A program made the position numbers and the translations under genes. A model generated the notes under the pieces. The model did not search any database. It was not told the DNA's origin and saw nothing but the letters and a program-made list of their open reading frames with translations. Below, in pieces: positions 33,828-45,893 of a stretch of DNA of 64,000 bases. Within the stretch, counting starts at the first letter, position 1. Every line of letters starts with the position of its first letter. This DNA is from Scilla litardierei (taxonomy: Eukaryota; Streptophyta; Magnoliopsida; Asparagales; Asparagaceae), in NCBI GenBank assembly GCA_030789695.1, contig CM061138.1, forward strand, positions 178,332,051 to 178,396,050, in the 5' to 3' direction.

Positions 33828-35286
33828 CTTGGTTGACTTACCCAGAGGACGTAGAGCTATTGGGAACAAATGGGTTCTTAAGATCAAGCATAAGGCTGAT
33901 GGTTCTATAGACAGATATAAAGCTCGCCTTGTCGCGAAAGGTTTTACGCAACAGGAAGGGATAGACTACGAAGAAACCTTCTCATGTGTTGTTCGTTTTA
34001 CCTCGATTCGATTGATTCTGGCTTTGGTAGCTTGCTTAGACCTCGAATTACATCAAATGGATGTAAAGACTGATTTGCTCAATGGAGAATTGGACGAGGA
34101 GATCTATATGGAACAACCAACAGGGTTTGTAAAAGAAGGAAACAAACATAAGGTTTGTAAACTTCGTAAATCCATATATGGTCTTAAACAATCCTTGAGG
34201 CAATGGTATATACGATTTCAAGAAGTTGTCTTATCAAATGGTTTTACCATGCTTGATGAAGATAACTGTGTATATATCAAGAGGTTCAAAAGCAAGTATG
34301 TTATTATGTCTCTATATGTAGATGACATTTTAATAGCCGGAAACGACAAGGGATTTGTGATGAATATCAAGGCTTGGCTTTCATCAGTATTTGAGATGAA
34401 AGATATGGGAGAAGCCGCATATATCCTTGGAGTTAAGATTTCAAGGAGTCGTTCGAAGAAACTTCTTTCTCTTTCACAAGAGACTTATATAAAGAAGGTT
34501 CTAGAACGTTTTAATTTGCAGGACTGTAAGTCCATTGATACTCCTATAAGCAAATGCAATAATTTATGTCTTAAAATGTGTCCAAAGAACCAAAAGGAAA
34601 AGGAAATTATGGAAAAAGCTCCATATGCCAGTGCAGTTGGTAGTCTTATGTACGCTATGATGTGTACAAGCCCGGACATCGGTTTTGCTGTTGGAATGGT
34701 AAGTCATTACCAATCCAATCCAGGGCAAGCACACTGGAAAGCGGTTAAGAGGATAATGCGGTATCTTAAAGGGACTGTGGACTATGCTTTATGCTATCAA
34801 GGAGATGCCTTGAGGCTCGAAGGCTACACTGATGCTGATTGGGCGGGTGATCTCGATGAGCGACGATCGACCTCAGGACATGTTTTTCTACTTGGATCTG
34901 GTGCAATATCCTGGAATAGCAAGAAGCAATCCTGCATCGCACTTTCAACTATGGAAGCCGAATTTGTAGCATTTAGCATGGCGGTCCAAGAAGATGTTTG
35001 GCTTAGGAGGTTCTTAGACAAGCTAATTGATGCAAGTGACTCAGGTGATGTACCAATATACAGTGACAGTCAAGCATCTATAGCCTATGTCAAAGATCCA
35101 AAATTCCATTGTAAGACCAAACACATTGATATCTGCTACAAATTTGCAAAAGACTATGATAAGAATAAGAAGGTAGACATTAGGTACATATCTACGCATG
35201 AGATGATAGAGGATCCGCTTACGAAGGCGATCCCCAGAGATGTGTTTTACAAACACTTATCATCTCTAGGATTGCGTAAGAGCTGA

Positions 35287-36302
35287 GTTGTATCAATGTA
35301 TATTCCCATGTCTATGAAAGATCAAATTTAATAAAAGAATAAGTTCTTTTCGACATTGCATATGAGTTTCTTGAAAATATTTTTGTACATTTCTTTTAAT
35401 CTCAGCTATATTTTCTAGTGTGTCGGATAGATTGAGATTGGCTCTCTCACATGAGCAACCGCCTTTATTCTATCAGACGGATAAGATAAAGATGAGACCT
35501 GTTTAAAGTCAAAATCGTCAAACGGATGATTTAGAGTCATGACTTTAACAAAATAGTCGTATGAAATATCTGCATCATATGGATGCTTACAAAAGATCTA
35601 AGAGGATTTTTTAGATCTTATCTGTCTTATGTGGGATGTGGGTCCAGGAAATTAATGAGTAGTAAAAGGGACTCAGAGTCAGACATTGTGGTGTCTGATC
35701 ATCATCCTTACAACATCATTAAGACATACGCTCCCTGGAAAAGGAGTGATGTTGTAATACGTATTCATACTACGTATGCATTTGACCATTGGGTTAGAAT
35801 AGTAATTGTGTTTACTATTATGTGAGATCCAAAGACCACATGGGTCTTAAAATTCTTACCCTTATGGACTCTAATTGGTTCCTTTAGATTTGACTGGGTG
35901 ATCGCTGTCTTAGCATGTTGCTTATGGACTATGGTCAATTCGGTCCGACGGGGCATGTTAGAAAACCGAGTCAAGTCAAGATCGAAAGGATCTCAAGAAG
36001 AGGAAGATTAATTTCATATTCACATTTGGACTTTAGAGATTCAAAGCTGGCCAGCCAATTGTAATCCAGATGGGATTCAATTGTTGAATATAAAGTATAA
36101 GAAATGTGAAGAAATAATCTAGGGTAAAGCATGCGTTGATCTACTCAACTTTGCACCCCAAGGAGTGTTGTGTATCTCTAACAAGTGCACAACAGCGGAC
36201 TCTATGCGCATGACAATCACATGGTCTATTTCTCAGTATGATAAACAGAAGAACTAAAGGAAAAAATGTTTTCTTACAATCCCCTCAAGTGTGAGTGGGA
36301 GA
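35287..36302 (+). other. Copia region after pol, second copy, with polypurine tract
   Basis: It matches 23395-24256 and then continues to the polypurine tract GAGTGGGAGA (36293-36302). No gene is seen. Confidence 0.7.
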
Positions 36303-36828
36303 TGTTGGATATGGACGACATGTATACACCCGTGAGGGAATGTATGAGGTTCTATGGACCTCGGATGTCGCGTACATGAAAGCATGTGCAAAGGGAACCT
36401 TTTCATGTGTGAAATGGACCACTCGATAAGTGGAAAAGTCACTTTATAAGTGCATAAAGGCACTTGATAAGTGCATAAGGAAGAGGATAAGGAATAGTGC
36501 TAATATAGGCTAATAAGCTTATAAGTAGTTATTTCCTACAATAACTACCCCCTTGTCCTATAAATAGGACCCAAGGGTAAGGCTTTTAAGGCTAATCCTT
36601 CATGCCATAAGTTTGCATAAGGCAACTTATTTTTCCTCTTCTCCCTTCCATTAAGTTCTTCTTCCAAATAGAGATTTAGACGGTGAAACGCTGCTTTGAT
36701 CCTTTGTGACAAAGTATCGACTGTTGTGGCGAATCCAAGGGTGAAGTTCAGAAACTATAGCGAAGTGTATGCTAACGTAAGTCTCTTCTCTCTTTCGATC
36801 CTCTATCATCTAATGTTGGGATCCGACA
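36303..36828 (+). repeat. Copia 3' LTR
   Basis: A 526-bp copy of 17578-18102, ending GGGATCCGACA, followed by the GGGGA duplication. It has roughly 20 substitutions against the 5' LTR plus small indels. Confidence 0.95.
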
Positions 36829-38273
36829 GGGGAGGCGTGTGTTATGCTTGGAAACATTTGGGAACCGGGTCACCCGGTGGATGAGCTAGCCTATTCTCTG
36901 GTTGGTTGTCACGATAGTAAACTAATGGAAAAGATGTAAGAGGTAAAAAAGGTAACCTAGGACTTTGGCTTCCGCCCTATCATGAGTTCTCACTATTACA
37001 GCCGAAGGATAGGAATGTGATCGGATTCCAGGGTTTAGCGGTAAGACGTTGCCTTTAATAGTGGTACCTAGCGTCCCAAGGGCCCGATATTTCGGTCGAT
37101 GCCCAGGATGATACGCTAGGTCTACCCGGGTTCGAACGATAAGCATTTCCATATCCAACACCGCCCGACTCTAGGAGCACTAAGCTTGCAACGATTGCTC
37201 CCGACATTTCATCCAATCCGTTTCCACGCGCAAGGAATCAATGTCTACGCTAGGGGGTAAGCTGTTGCTAGAGAATCAAACTCCCGTTCTATTTCCTCTT
37301 GGCCCCATGGTCAAAGACGGTCTTTCTCCCCCCGATGACAATGAAACGCCCCCGTGTAACCATCAAAATCCCTAGATCCTATCGGATCCCTAATCCTATT
37401 TCCGTTCTAGGGAGAACCCACGAAGGGGCTTCCACCAATGTCCCAGATTGAAGAACTACTCACTATTCATGGTATGAAATCCGATAAAACGGGTTATAAC
37501 CATTAAAATGGAAATCATGCGATAGATTACCCTAGCAAATAGTAGTATAAACGCAATATCAAAATATAGGAACGATCAAAGAACTTACAAATAGAGTTAA
37601 ATTCAGAGCAGCCAAAAATCCCTTAAAACAGCTTTAAAATGGGGATTATGTTTCTGGAAAAACTTAGCCCTATTTATACAATTTGGCAAGATGCCAGGGA
37701 ATATTCCCACAAAAAGACAAAAATAGACATTCACCCGATCGGATGAGACTTCACCCGATCGGGTGAAACGACGGGACATTTGGTCTTCAGCTTCTGATAA
37801 ATCTCACCCGATCACTGAACCGATCGGGTGAGGTCTCGACTTCTCGAGCATGGAAAGCAGTAGCTATAGGTGACTCGATCGGTTGACAAGTCAACCGACC
37901 GGGTGAACTTTGGCTCTCAAATAGTGTTTTGTGTCTCATCCACCCGATCACTAAACCGATCGGGTAGATCTGCCTCTTCCTCGGGACTGATACGGCTGCA
38001 TGAACCGATCGGGTGGCTGTTCTACCCGATCGGTTGTGAGCTGATACATGGTTTTCCTTGACAAATGGCTCTCGGGGTCTCGTGCGACACCTCCCATTGC
38101 TCCGGGGACTCATGATGTTGGCCTTGTATGTCCCATGCGCTAGCAATATCATGCAAAACACAAGAAAGTAAAAAAGGAACTAAAAACACAAAGGAACGTA
38201 TTCGAAACAACGAAAAACGACGGGAAATTATGGAGAAGACGTGCGTGAATATATAAAATATAAACGCACGTCA

Positions 38274-39729
38274 ACGGCCACCTCAACTTCATCCCGACGG
38301 CCAGCACAGCCTTCCGACCATCTTCCCTTCAGCCGTAGCTGCAACCCACTCTACAGCCGTCCCGAACTGTCACCAGGAACCCCCGACACTACCATCCATA
38401 CCCTCACGTCGACTGCACCACTCTAGCCTCTCGTCGCAACTGCCCTTACTACTGTGTGCTTCCTCTCGCTGCCGCAAGCCACTGCACTGCCTCGCTACTG
38501 AAGACTCCAGCTGCACACTACCATCTCAGGTTGCCGCTGCCGCAAGTTGACACCGCTTGCTCTTGCCGCTGCCACAACTCTCGCTGTCGCTGTTTTGTCG
38601 CTGCCGCAAGTCGTCGTTGTCGCTGTCGTAAGTCGTCGTTGTCACTTCCCCTCTCCGTTGACGCTGCTTCGCTACACTACCCGCTGTCGAGGCGACCCGA
38701 CGATCCCGTTCTCCACTGCGCTACCCGCAGTTCAGGAACCAAAGGCGACACGATCCATTGTCGTTCCAGCTCCGATACCGAGTCACATGTGACCGTCAAC
38801 TAGGTTGGTGACTCTTACTCATAGCAACCCACACATTTCGACATTGAAAACTTAATTAAAAATCGGCAACTAATCATTAAATTTACTTTCACACACCCTT
38901 AAACTGTTGTGACAACTTAGGACAACGATTGGACTATATTGACTATGCACATAAGATAGAATCATCGTAGAGAACCGTAGAATATGTCTAATCATGTGAA
39001 CACGTGATTTGGGACTATAAGGCATGACACACACGGTCTTGTCTTGTAGCCGGTAGCACACGCTACGGCCATTGCCATGCCATGTTTACTGTTCTTGCAC
39101 TGTCTTTACTTTTGTCATGCTATATAATTGCCATGTTGTTGCATCATATAAACTGCCATGTAAACAAAATTTAAATATCTGTCTTTAAATTCCTTTACAC
39201 CTTGTAGTAGAGTCTTTCTCACCTTTCACTTGTAGACCCTGCCTGACGTACAACTCATCTTCTCTTGGGTGTTTGTACGTCAGGTACCGAGACAGATTTT
39301 GTAGACGAGGAGTTAGTACCTGCAGATTTGGACCAGGAGGACACTGCTCAGGAGTACAATCCAAACGAGGACCAGTCTTAGAGTCCCCTTCAGTTGTTGA
39401 CGTGGAGTTTTTCGCTTTCTAGTTTGGGTGCGTAGCACCATTTTACGTTCTTGTCTAGGTTGGGTGCGTAGCACCAGTAGTTTCCCTTTTCAGTTGTAGC
39501 CATGCCTGAGGCTTTCTTTATTAGACTTTCTATTGTACTGTTGGATTATATCTTTATGAATGAATGGTGTTTCTTTCGAGTACTATTATTAATCTGAACT
39601 ATAATGCAAGAACCTGTATATCGATTGGTGTACCCTACAGACGCTTATTGGATCTGAGCTTCACCGCTCCGGCCCATGCGGACCTTCGTCTCGTTCCTGC
39701 TCCCGTATTATAGGCAGCAGGGCGTGACA
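38274..39729 (+). repeat. Right part of the long gypsy-type base LTR
   Basis: It continues from 550 after the Athila element. 38280-38800 is a GC-rich leader-like block with repeated GTCGTCGTTGTCGCTG-type triplets. The 3' end, read backwards from 39729 (TGTCACGCCCTGC, then GGTCCGC, GGTGAAGCTC, AATAAGCGTCTGT), parallels the start of the LARD-1 LTR, so the two belong to one family in opposite orientation. No primer site follows 39729, so this is a 3' or solo LTR. Confidence 0.7.
39242..39284 (+). other. Conserved LTR hairpin ending in an AG acceptor-like site (base LTR)
   Basis: CCTGACGTACAA (39242-39253) pairs perfectly over 12 bases with TTGTACGTCAGG (39273-39284) around a 19-base loop. It lies about 445 bp before the LTR end, close to the distance seen in LARD-1 (about 390) and the end LTR (about 415). 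The 3' arm contains GTCAG, and the frame after it is acid-rich: TDFVDEELVPADLDQED, then a stop near 39380. Confidence 0.72.
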
Positions 39730-40887
39730 AAGTTTGTGCGAACAGAATCCTCTCAGAGATGCTGCGTAAGCTCAATCAGAGCTTGGCTAATCTGCCCAAG
39801 CTCGATCGGATGAGATCAGAGCTTGGGGTGGGCTGCCCATGCCCAGTTGAAGGCTTGACAGGGTTAACTTGGCTCAATCGGAGGAGCTCAGAGCTTGGGA
39901 TGAGGCTGCCCTGTGTTCGAAGCTCTGCTAATCGACAAGCTTGGCAGGGTCGATTGGCAAGTCTCGATCGTTGCAGGGTCAATAACTCAGGGTTTTGAAG
40001 AAGCTTGAGCGTTGATGGGTGTCGAAGCTCTGCTGATCGACGAGCTTGGCAGGGTCGATGAGCATGGCTGGTTGTCGAACTCTGGTGTGCCTCCGGCAAG
40101 TCTGGATCTGAGTCAACGACATACCGATGTAGACCTAAAGGAGCTGACATCGATCTGGAGGTGGGTTTGAAGGACTACAGATGACCATGAGGAGGATCGG
40201 ATGAGTCTTTCTCCGATTAGAAAAGTGGGTCGAATGATCCCTCTCCTATCAACGGTAGGTTGAATCGAGCCATCATCTGACCAGAGTTGGGTCGGATATG
40301 TCGCGGCTTTCTCGTCAAGCTGGGGCAGGGTTGTATGAGCTATTTTCAACCCAGAGGAGGTCAGAGACACCACCGTTGGTCCACCGATGAACTTGCGATC
40401 TTTACCGAGGAGCCTCGAATGAAGGTCTTCGGTCTCTGACTCCGAGTCAACGAGATCATGCCTTGGGTCGGTTGATATCTGAGGATCTGAGTTGATGATG
40501 AGTAACCCACCAAAGTAATGAGAGTGCCTCTGCCAGCAAACCTCAAGCTGCGATGTCATGAGCATTCCTAGCTTAGTCCTCAGTAATGCTATGATGAAAT
40601 GAGTCATCTCCACGACTCTAGCTCGAGTGACGAGGCCACGATGGGATAACTTTGTAAGATCACGTGGGATCATTTATTCCAATGGGGGCAATGGGATAGC
40701 TCTGTTGTGGTGGATTCAAAAAAGAAAAACTTTTCAATTGCCCCACGATGACGAGGTCATCATGCGATAGCTTTTACATCCTCTAAAGATCGTCGTCTAA
40801 GAGGAATAATTGGGGGGAATCAGCATGATCTTCTGGTTTAGTGAAGACGGGGATGCTAACTCCTGTTTCCTACAGACGGTGTCAAAC
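39730..40887 (-). other. Unassigned sequence, probably leader of a Tat-like element
   Basis: It adjoins a Tat-like LTR whose minus-strand end is followed by GTTTGACACCGTCTGTAGGA, a diverged form of the TTTGGCGCCGTCTGTGGGAA-type sequence that follows many plant Tat LTRs. 39770-40080 has loosely repeated GAGCTTGGCAGGGTCGAT-like units. A 186-residue minus frame (40113-40673) is open but resembles nothing I know. Confidence 0.4.
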
Positions 40888-41611
40888 TGTTGATGCCAAA
40901 ATTGACGTCAACGGTTGATTGGGCTAAGGCCCCTTTGTCGGGATAGAGCCTCATCAGCTATTGAAATGGGACCCGTGAACGAGCGTCTCTAGGTCGAGGG
41001 AACTAGGACCAGACTTCATGGATGGATGTTGGCCTAGCTTCGCAATATCTTCAATATCATGCATCATGAGAAGATCGTTAGGGGGTCGGTGTTGGGGCCC
41101 GACCGATTCCCCTCCGATGCTCAAGTTAGTCTCCATTAGATGAAAATATATAGAGCTAGATGAGGAGGAAAATTGTTAGAGAGGGAGATGAGAGTGTATA
41201 TTTTTCGTGGTACTTAGCCATGGCCTCGATTGAGATCTGACCCCCATCCTCCCTTTGGTCCCTGAGATATTTATCTCCCCTTTGCTTTGTAACCACCATC
41301 CACCTTAAGTGGTCGCTAATTGCCCAATTAGTGGGCTTTGAATTAGTCTTCAAGGAGAGTAACCATCCCCCAATTATTCACCCCTTCATTGCCCCTTTTA
41401 AGGCTATTGAAGTGGTCACTTAAAGGGGTAGGAGTTTGACTTAGTCAAATGGCCAATTAGTTGACAATTTGACTTGGTAATGGTTTATCCTCCTCGGAGG
41501 GCCTCGGGGCTATTGGGCCATGGCGTATCACCTTTAGTGGGCCTTGCTCATCGGGTAGACTTTTATCTACTCATTTCGTGGGCTGGACCCATAACGAAGT
41601 TGGTATCAACA
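40888..41611 (-). repeat. Tat-like gypsy LTR
   Basis: A 724-bp stretch with TGTTGATGCC at one end and GGTATCAACA at the other. The flanks extend the match as an inverted repeat (CAAAC and GTTTG), so no direct duplication is visible. The sequence beyond 40888 on the minus strand resembles a Tat primer region. No second LTR is found in the window. Confidence 0.5.
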
Positions 41612-42069
41612 GTTTGTATCTTGACAGTATTATTCTAGCGATTACTTTAGAACTAGAGTAGGTCGGGGGGCGATCGAACCAGGGTAAATATCATGTGTAC
41701 TATGTGTCTGCTGCTGCTTTATAATTTCTGAACCATATTTGCTCTGTGATTCTTTGATTGAGTAGGCCATTGTTTCTGTATTCGCGAAAAGTTTTTATAA
41801 GCCTATTTTGTTAGTGATTTTGCCCTAGGCCAAATATTTGGACCTTTATGTTATGTCATTTTCATTTATAAAATGTTTCTCTTATTGTTATTATTATATT
41901 GCTTGTATGTTTCTTTATAATAATGTTTTAATAGATCTTTTATGTTATTCTAAGCATCCCTAGTCATTCATCGTTAAAGGTATAATAATGAATTAAGACT
42001 AGTATGAGTTTGGTTGATAATTATGAGATAATTATATGTATGGTGATACAAATCAAACTTCTAGGTACT
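41612..42069. other. Unassigned AT-rich sequence
   Basis: It lies between the Tat-like LTR and the decayed copia LTR. I see no open frame or repeat signature in it. Confidence 0.5.
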
Positions 42070-43198
42070 TGTTGGAGAACAAGTACTGGATAGACTCGCG
42101 ATGAGATCATTACATGGATTAGTGTCATAAATGATCTCATATTAGTTATTTCATAGAGTCCTTAGACCTGAGATCATCACAGTTTCCTACATAAGGAACA
42201 TCATGTTTTGACATAACCAAACGTTATCTTTAATCAGATAATCATAAAGGTTATGATTGAACATGATGTGAAATGCAGAGGAAAGTGAATGAACAAGATG
42301 GAATTTGTCCCTCTCCTATGAGAGAGATATCTAATGGGCCCCTCGATAAGTAGGACTGAGAAATGCATGGTCGTGCTCAAATGAATGTCATTTGATTTTA
42401 TCAGTCTACTTAGTAAACAAGAAATTAAATGTTTGAACAATATAAGTATGACATTGTCCATGACTTATATTCAAATCAGATATCGTGTGACAAAAGGATT
42501 ATGACTTGTTCTATTGGTTAGGTTAATATTGGACTAACGATATTCATATTAATTGGGTAGTCATAATGTCTTGCTAGAGACCAATTATGACTTGTGTGCT
42601 TTTAATGGGATTAGGCCCACTGCCAATTTGATATGAGCCTATTGGGTCGCACACAAAGAACATAATGGATAGGATAGGGTTTAAACGTGATTTCGAATTT
42701 GATTTGAAATATGTAATAAGGTGAAATATCTTAACTGTCAGATATTGTATCTCGTTAAGATATTATCCCTAAGATATCGCCACGTAACTAAAACGCGGTA
42801 AAGAGTTAACAGATAATATAAGATATTATCCTAAAGATATCGTTTCGTAGTTGAAATACATGAAAGGGTTAACGTGAGATTCTATATAAGATATAGCGAG
42901 GATTTTTAGTTTTTATGCATTCAATCTATTTCTCCCGTTTTTGAGAAAAGCGACGAGCGAAAGAGAGAAACCCTAGTTGCAGAGAAGGATCTAGCACCCT
43001 CGCAATTCATGTTCGTGACGTTCGCGTGTGGATACCAATTAAGGGTGGTTGTTTGTAGAGCAGCACATGTACTCCGACACATTCAGATCCTCACAAAGTT
43101 TAGTAATCTATTCAAATCAATTTGAAACGCATTGATCTTGGTAGGTTTCTAATTTTCCGCTGTGTATAAACTAGTTATGCATGATAGAAACCCCAACA
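42070..43198 (+). repeat. 5' LTR of the decayed copia element
   Basis: A 1129-bp LTR starting TGTTGGAGAACAAG and ending AACCCCAACA. TATATAAG at 42883-42890 is a likely TATA box. Its partner LTR is not in the window. Confidence 0.78.
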
Positions 43199-43199
43199 G

Positions 43200-43211
43200 T
43201 GGTATCAGAGC
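43200..43211 (+). other. Primer binding site of the decayed copia element
   Basis: TGGTATCAGAGC lies two bases after the LTR end. It matches initiator Met tRNA. Confidence 0.85.
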
Positions 43212-44592
43212 TTCTTGCGAATTCAATTGATTTGAATATGCCATGTTTATATGTATGCGATGTCTATAAATTCATTGGCATGATTTAACCTATATGTATG
43301 TTGATGCATGAACACGATTACATGTTGTTAATTACAAAGGACAATCTGTTTAATCTGTTTGTATGAGATACAAATATATTTGAAGTTTAATAATATATAT
43401 GACATGTATATGTCCACGAAATTAATTACTATTAATTTGATTAACCTGCTTTATGATTACTCTGTTATTAATAAGATTAACGCGATTATTGTTAATGTGA
43501 TTAACAGTTAATTTATGATTATTGTTTAATATGATTAAACTTACGCTAATCACTGTTTAATATGATTAAACTTATGCAAATCATTATTTAATTTCTTTAA
43601 TATGATTAAAATTACAGTAATCATTGTTTATTATGATTAAACTTACGCAGATTATTGTTTAATATGATTAATATGACCACCTAACGCTGATTAATGTGAC
43701 TGTTTAATATGATTAAACTAACGCTAATTTGATCAGCAGATTCTGAATAATGACCGTTTAATACGATTAAAATGACACTGATATGATCAGCAGATTCATC
43801 ATTCAGAAATTTAAATCGGGGTTTTAAAGGCAGAAAATCATTAATGAGATTACTGATTAATGAGAAAATCAGCTGTTTTCGTTGTGCCATATATGTCGTG
43901 GAAGATATTAAACAGAAATTATGATACATCATTTTAAATTAAATTTAATGCCATGATATGTGATAACATGATTTATTTTGATGTATATATGATGTTTTGC
44001 ATGCTATCACATGTTTCATATATATTATGTTTATCAATTTTGTATGAGATGCGATGTATGATTATATATGAGTATGAGATGCCATGTATGGAATGATGCA
44101 TAATACATTAATATAAATATAAAATTCTCTCACCATAATTTTAAGTCTTAGGCCACCCATGATTTGAATACATGTCAAGACTATGATCACCAAAATGTGG
44201 TTCTGCCAAAGCGAAGTGTATTGCGTTATCATAATAAGGCATGATTGGTAATCGTGCTATCCGTATATTTAAAAATGGTTAGACTTAATTAGGCTATCAA
44301 AATGGTTTTGGGCCTAATGGCATTAGATGTGATTATAACATGTTGAGACATATGATGTCAAAATCCCATAAAGAATCTAAGAATTATATGAGATGTAATT
44401 GGTATAGTGTTACCTACCTAAATAACTTGATTTTAAGTGTCATGCCAAGACTTAAAGTTAGGGGAAATATAGATCTTAGCCCACTAAAGTGTTGCAATTA
44501 TTAGAATTAATATTGAGGGTTATTAATTTTGTGGGAGTTTTATGAAACATTTTAAAATGTAATTGGTACTAAAGTTTATTTTGCATATTTGT
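43212..44592 (+). other. Copia leader with GTTTAATATGATTAAAC repeats
   Basis: An AT-rich leader. Between about 43520 and 43780 a palindromic unit, GTTTAATATGATTAAAC, recurs about eight times with spacers such as TTACGCTAATCAT. No gene is seen. Confidence 0.65.
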
Positions 44593-45893
44593 AGATCAAC
44601 GGCATCTCATAACACTTCTGCACTATCACTGCGGTCTGTCCTTGATAAAAACAACCTGAAAGAAAATGGCACCAACTTCCTTGACTGGTTAGAAACATGA
44701 GAATTGTTCTCAAGCATGAAAGGAAGCTGTATGTCTTGGATGATCCTCTCCCTGAAGACCTACCTGCTGATGCTTCAAAGGCTGCAAAGGATAAGTATAA
44801 GAAACATCTTGATGATTCTGTTGATGTTGATTGTCTTATATTAGCCACTATGTGCCCAGAACTTCAGAAGGATCTAGAACACATGGAGGCTTATAAGCTG
44901 AGTGTTCATCTCAAGGAGACTTTCCAACAACATGAAAGGTAGGAAAGGTATGAGACTACCAAAGCTCTGCATGCTTGCAAAATGGCTGAAGGTGCATCAG
45001 TGAGCACTCATGTTTTGAAGATGAAAGGCTACATTATCATTTTGAAAGGCCTGGATTTCCCCTCAGTTTAGAACTGGCTACGGATTTGATCCTTAATTCA
45101 TTGACTGTTGGTTTTGATCAATTTGTCATGCAATACAATATGAATGACACGGAGAAATCCCTTGCTGAGCTGCATTCGATGATCAAAACTGCTGAGCAAA
45201 GTATAAAGAAAAAGCCTAGTCATGTACTTATGGTCAACAAAGGGAAAGGAATGAAACACAAGGGAAAGGCTAAAGCAAAAGTTGCAAGTAAGCCTAAAGA
45301 AAAGGCTAAAGCAAAAGTTGTTGATAAGCCTGCAAAAGTTTCAAAGGAGGGAGTTTGTTTCCATTGCAATGAACCTGGTCATTGGAAGAGGAATTGCAAG
45401 CTCTATTTGGAAGATCTGAAGAAAAAGAAGAGTAGTGAGACTACATCTTCAGGTATTTATGTTATTAAAATTAATTTATCTACTTCTATTTCATGGGTAT
45501 TAGATACTGGATGTGGATCTCACATTTGTACAAATGTGTAGTGGTTGAAAAGGAGTGGACAACTGAAAAGGGGCGAAGTGGACCTACGAGCAGGAAATGG
45601 AGCAAGAGTTGCTGCTTTAGCTGTAGGATCCTATGAATTGTCTTTGCCAAATGGGCTTTTATTAGTTTTGAACAATTGCTACTATGTTCCTACTTTGTCT
45701 GGATGATGAACAATTTTATTTTCTTATTAAGAATAAGAAATGCTCCATTTATCATGATGATGTGCTTTATTGTATTGCAGATTCATATGATGGCCTTTAC
45801 GTCCTAATTCTAGACAACTCCAACAATGGAGAAATCTATAACATAACTGCTAAGAAATCCAAACCCAATAATATGAATCCCACATATTTATGG
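44593..45893 (+). pseudogene. Copia gag-protease remnant with stops and frameshifts
   Basis: The reading resumes in pieces: a gag N-terminus (44596-44700, NLKENGTNFLDWLET then stop), a second piece (44697-44942, RIVLKHERKLYVLDDPL), a stop at 44942, and a third piece (45086-45541). The third carries a Lys/Ala-rich run, a zinc knuckle CFHCNEPGHWKRNC (near 45357) and a protease site WVLDTGCGSHI (near 45500). A stop follows at 45540. Further shifts precede NPTYLW near 45890. The expected initiator ATG is lost. The order and motifs are typical of copia. It cannot make protein. Confidence 0.85.

Larger units (their letters stand above)
24309..35286 (+). pseudogene. Second, partial copia pol copy, split by LARD-2
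   Basis: It contains 24309-24768 and, after the 9-kb LARD-2 insertion, 33833-35286. The copy covers the integrase-RT linker, reverse transcriptase (YVDD near 34319) and RNase H, ending GLRKS and stop at 35286. It has no start codon, gag, protease or integrase core of its own. From 33833 it differs from the first copy (21953-23394) at about 18 of 1440 bases by eye. The open frame running in from 33754 begins inside the LARD-2 LTR and is not a real fusion gene. Confidence 0.88.
17578..36828 (+). mobile_element. Ty1-copia retrotransposon with internal tandem duplication and nested LARD-2
   Basis: It has TG...CA ends, the 5-bp duplication GGGGA (17573-17577 and 36829-36833), LTRs of 525 and 526 bp, an initiator-Met primer site, a complete gag-pol frame and a polypurine tract. 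Without the LARD-2 insertion it is still about 10 kb, because the part from the integrase-RT linker to the 3' leader is present twice (21492-24256 and 24308-36140, the latter split by LARD-2). The LTRs differ at roughly 20 positions by eye. The polymerase looks like the Tork/TAR side of the copia tree, but I cannot fix the lineage. Confidence 0.93.
551..38273 (-). mobile_element. Athila-type Ty3-gypsy retrotransposon with nested insertions, lacking reverse transcriptase and integrase
   Basis: The ends are TG...CA, flanked by the 5-bp duplication ACGGC (546-550 and 38274-38278). In minus-strand order it holds: 5' LTR (38273-17468, split by the copia element), a tRNA-Asp-type primer site, a gag-protease frame, a CCGATCGG array with a TATA box, an ATHILA ORF1-like frame, a C-rich/T-rich tail, a polypurine tract and the 3' LTR (11449-551, split by LARD-1). 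No reverse transcriptase, RNase H or integrase motif lies between protease and ORF1, so it cannot transpose alone. Without insertions it would be about 9 kb. The Athila assignment rests on the primer site, the gag and protease sequence and the ORF1-like frame. Confidence 0.9.
17468..38273 (-). repeat. Athila 5' LTR (17468-17577 plus 36834-38273), split by the copia element
   Basis: The pieces total about 1550 bp and match the left LTR. The TATA box is at 37670-37678 and the CCGATCGG array at about 37730-38035. The copia insertion at LTR base 110 is flanked by GGGGA on both sides. About 8 of the first 130 bases after the insertion differ from the left LTR, so the element is old. Confidence 0.92.
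42070..45893 (+). mobile_element. Decayed Ty1-copia element, cut by LARD-3
   Basis: It consists of a 5' LTR (42070-43198), initiator-Met primer site, 1.4-kb leader and a broken gag-protease frame. It stops at 45893 in the segment just before the integrase zinc region (NPTYLW), where LARD-3 begins. The remainder must lie outside the window beyond LARD-3. Confidence 0.82.

Noticed and set aside
33754..33832. Apparent fusion of LARD-2 LTR sequence to copia pol
   Set aside because: The ATG lies in the inserted LTR and the open reading across the insertion joint is accidental.
40113..40673. 186-residue minus frame next to the Tat-like LTR
   Set aside because: No recognisable domain; probably chance within leader-like sequence.
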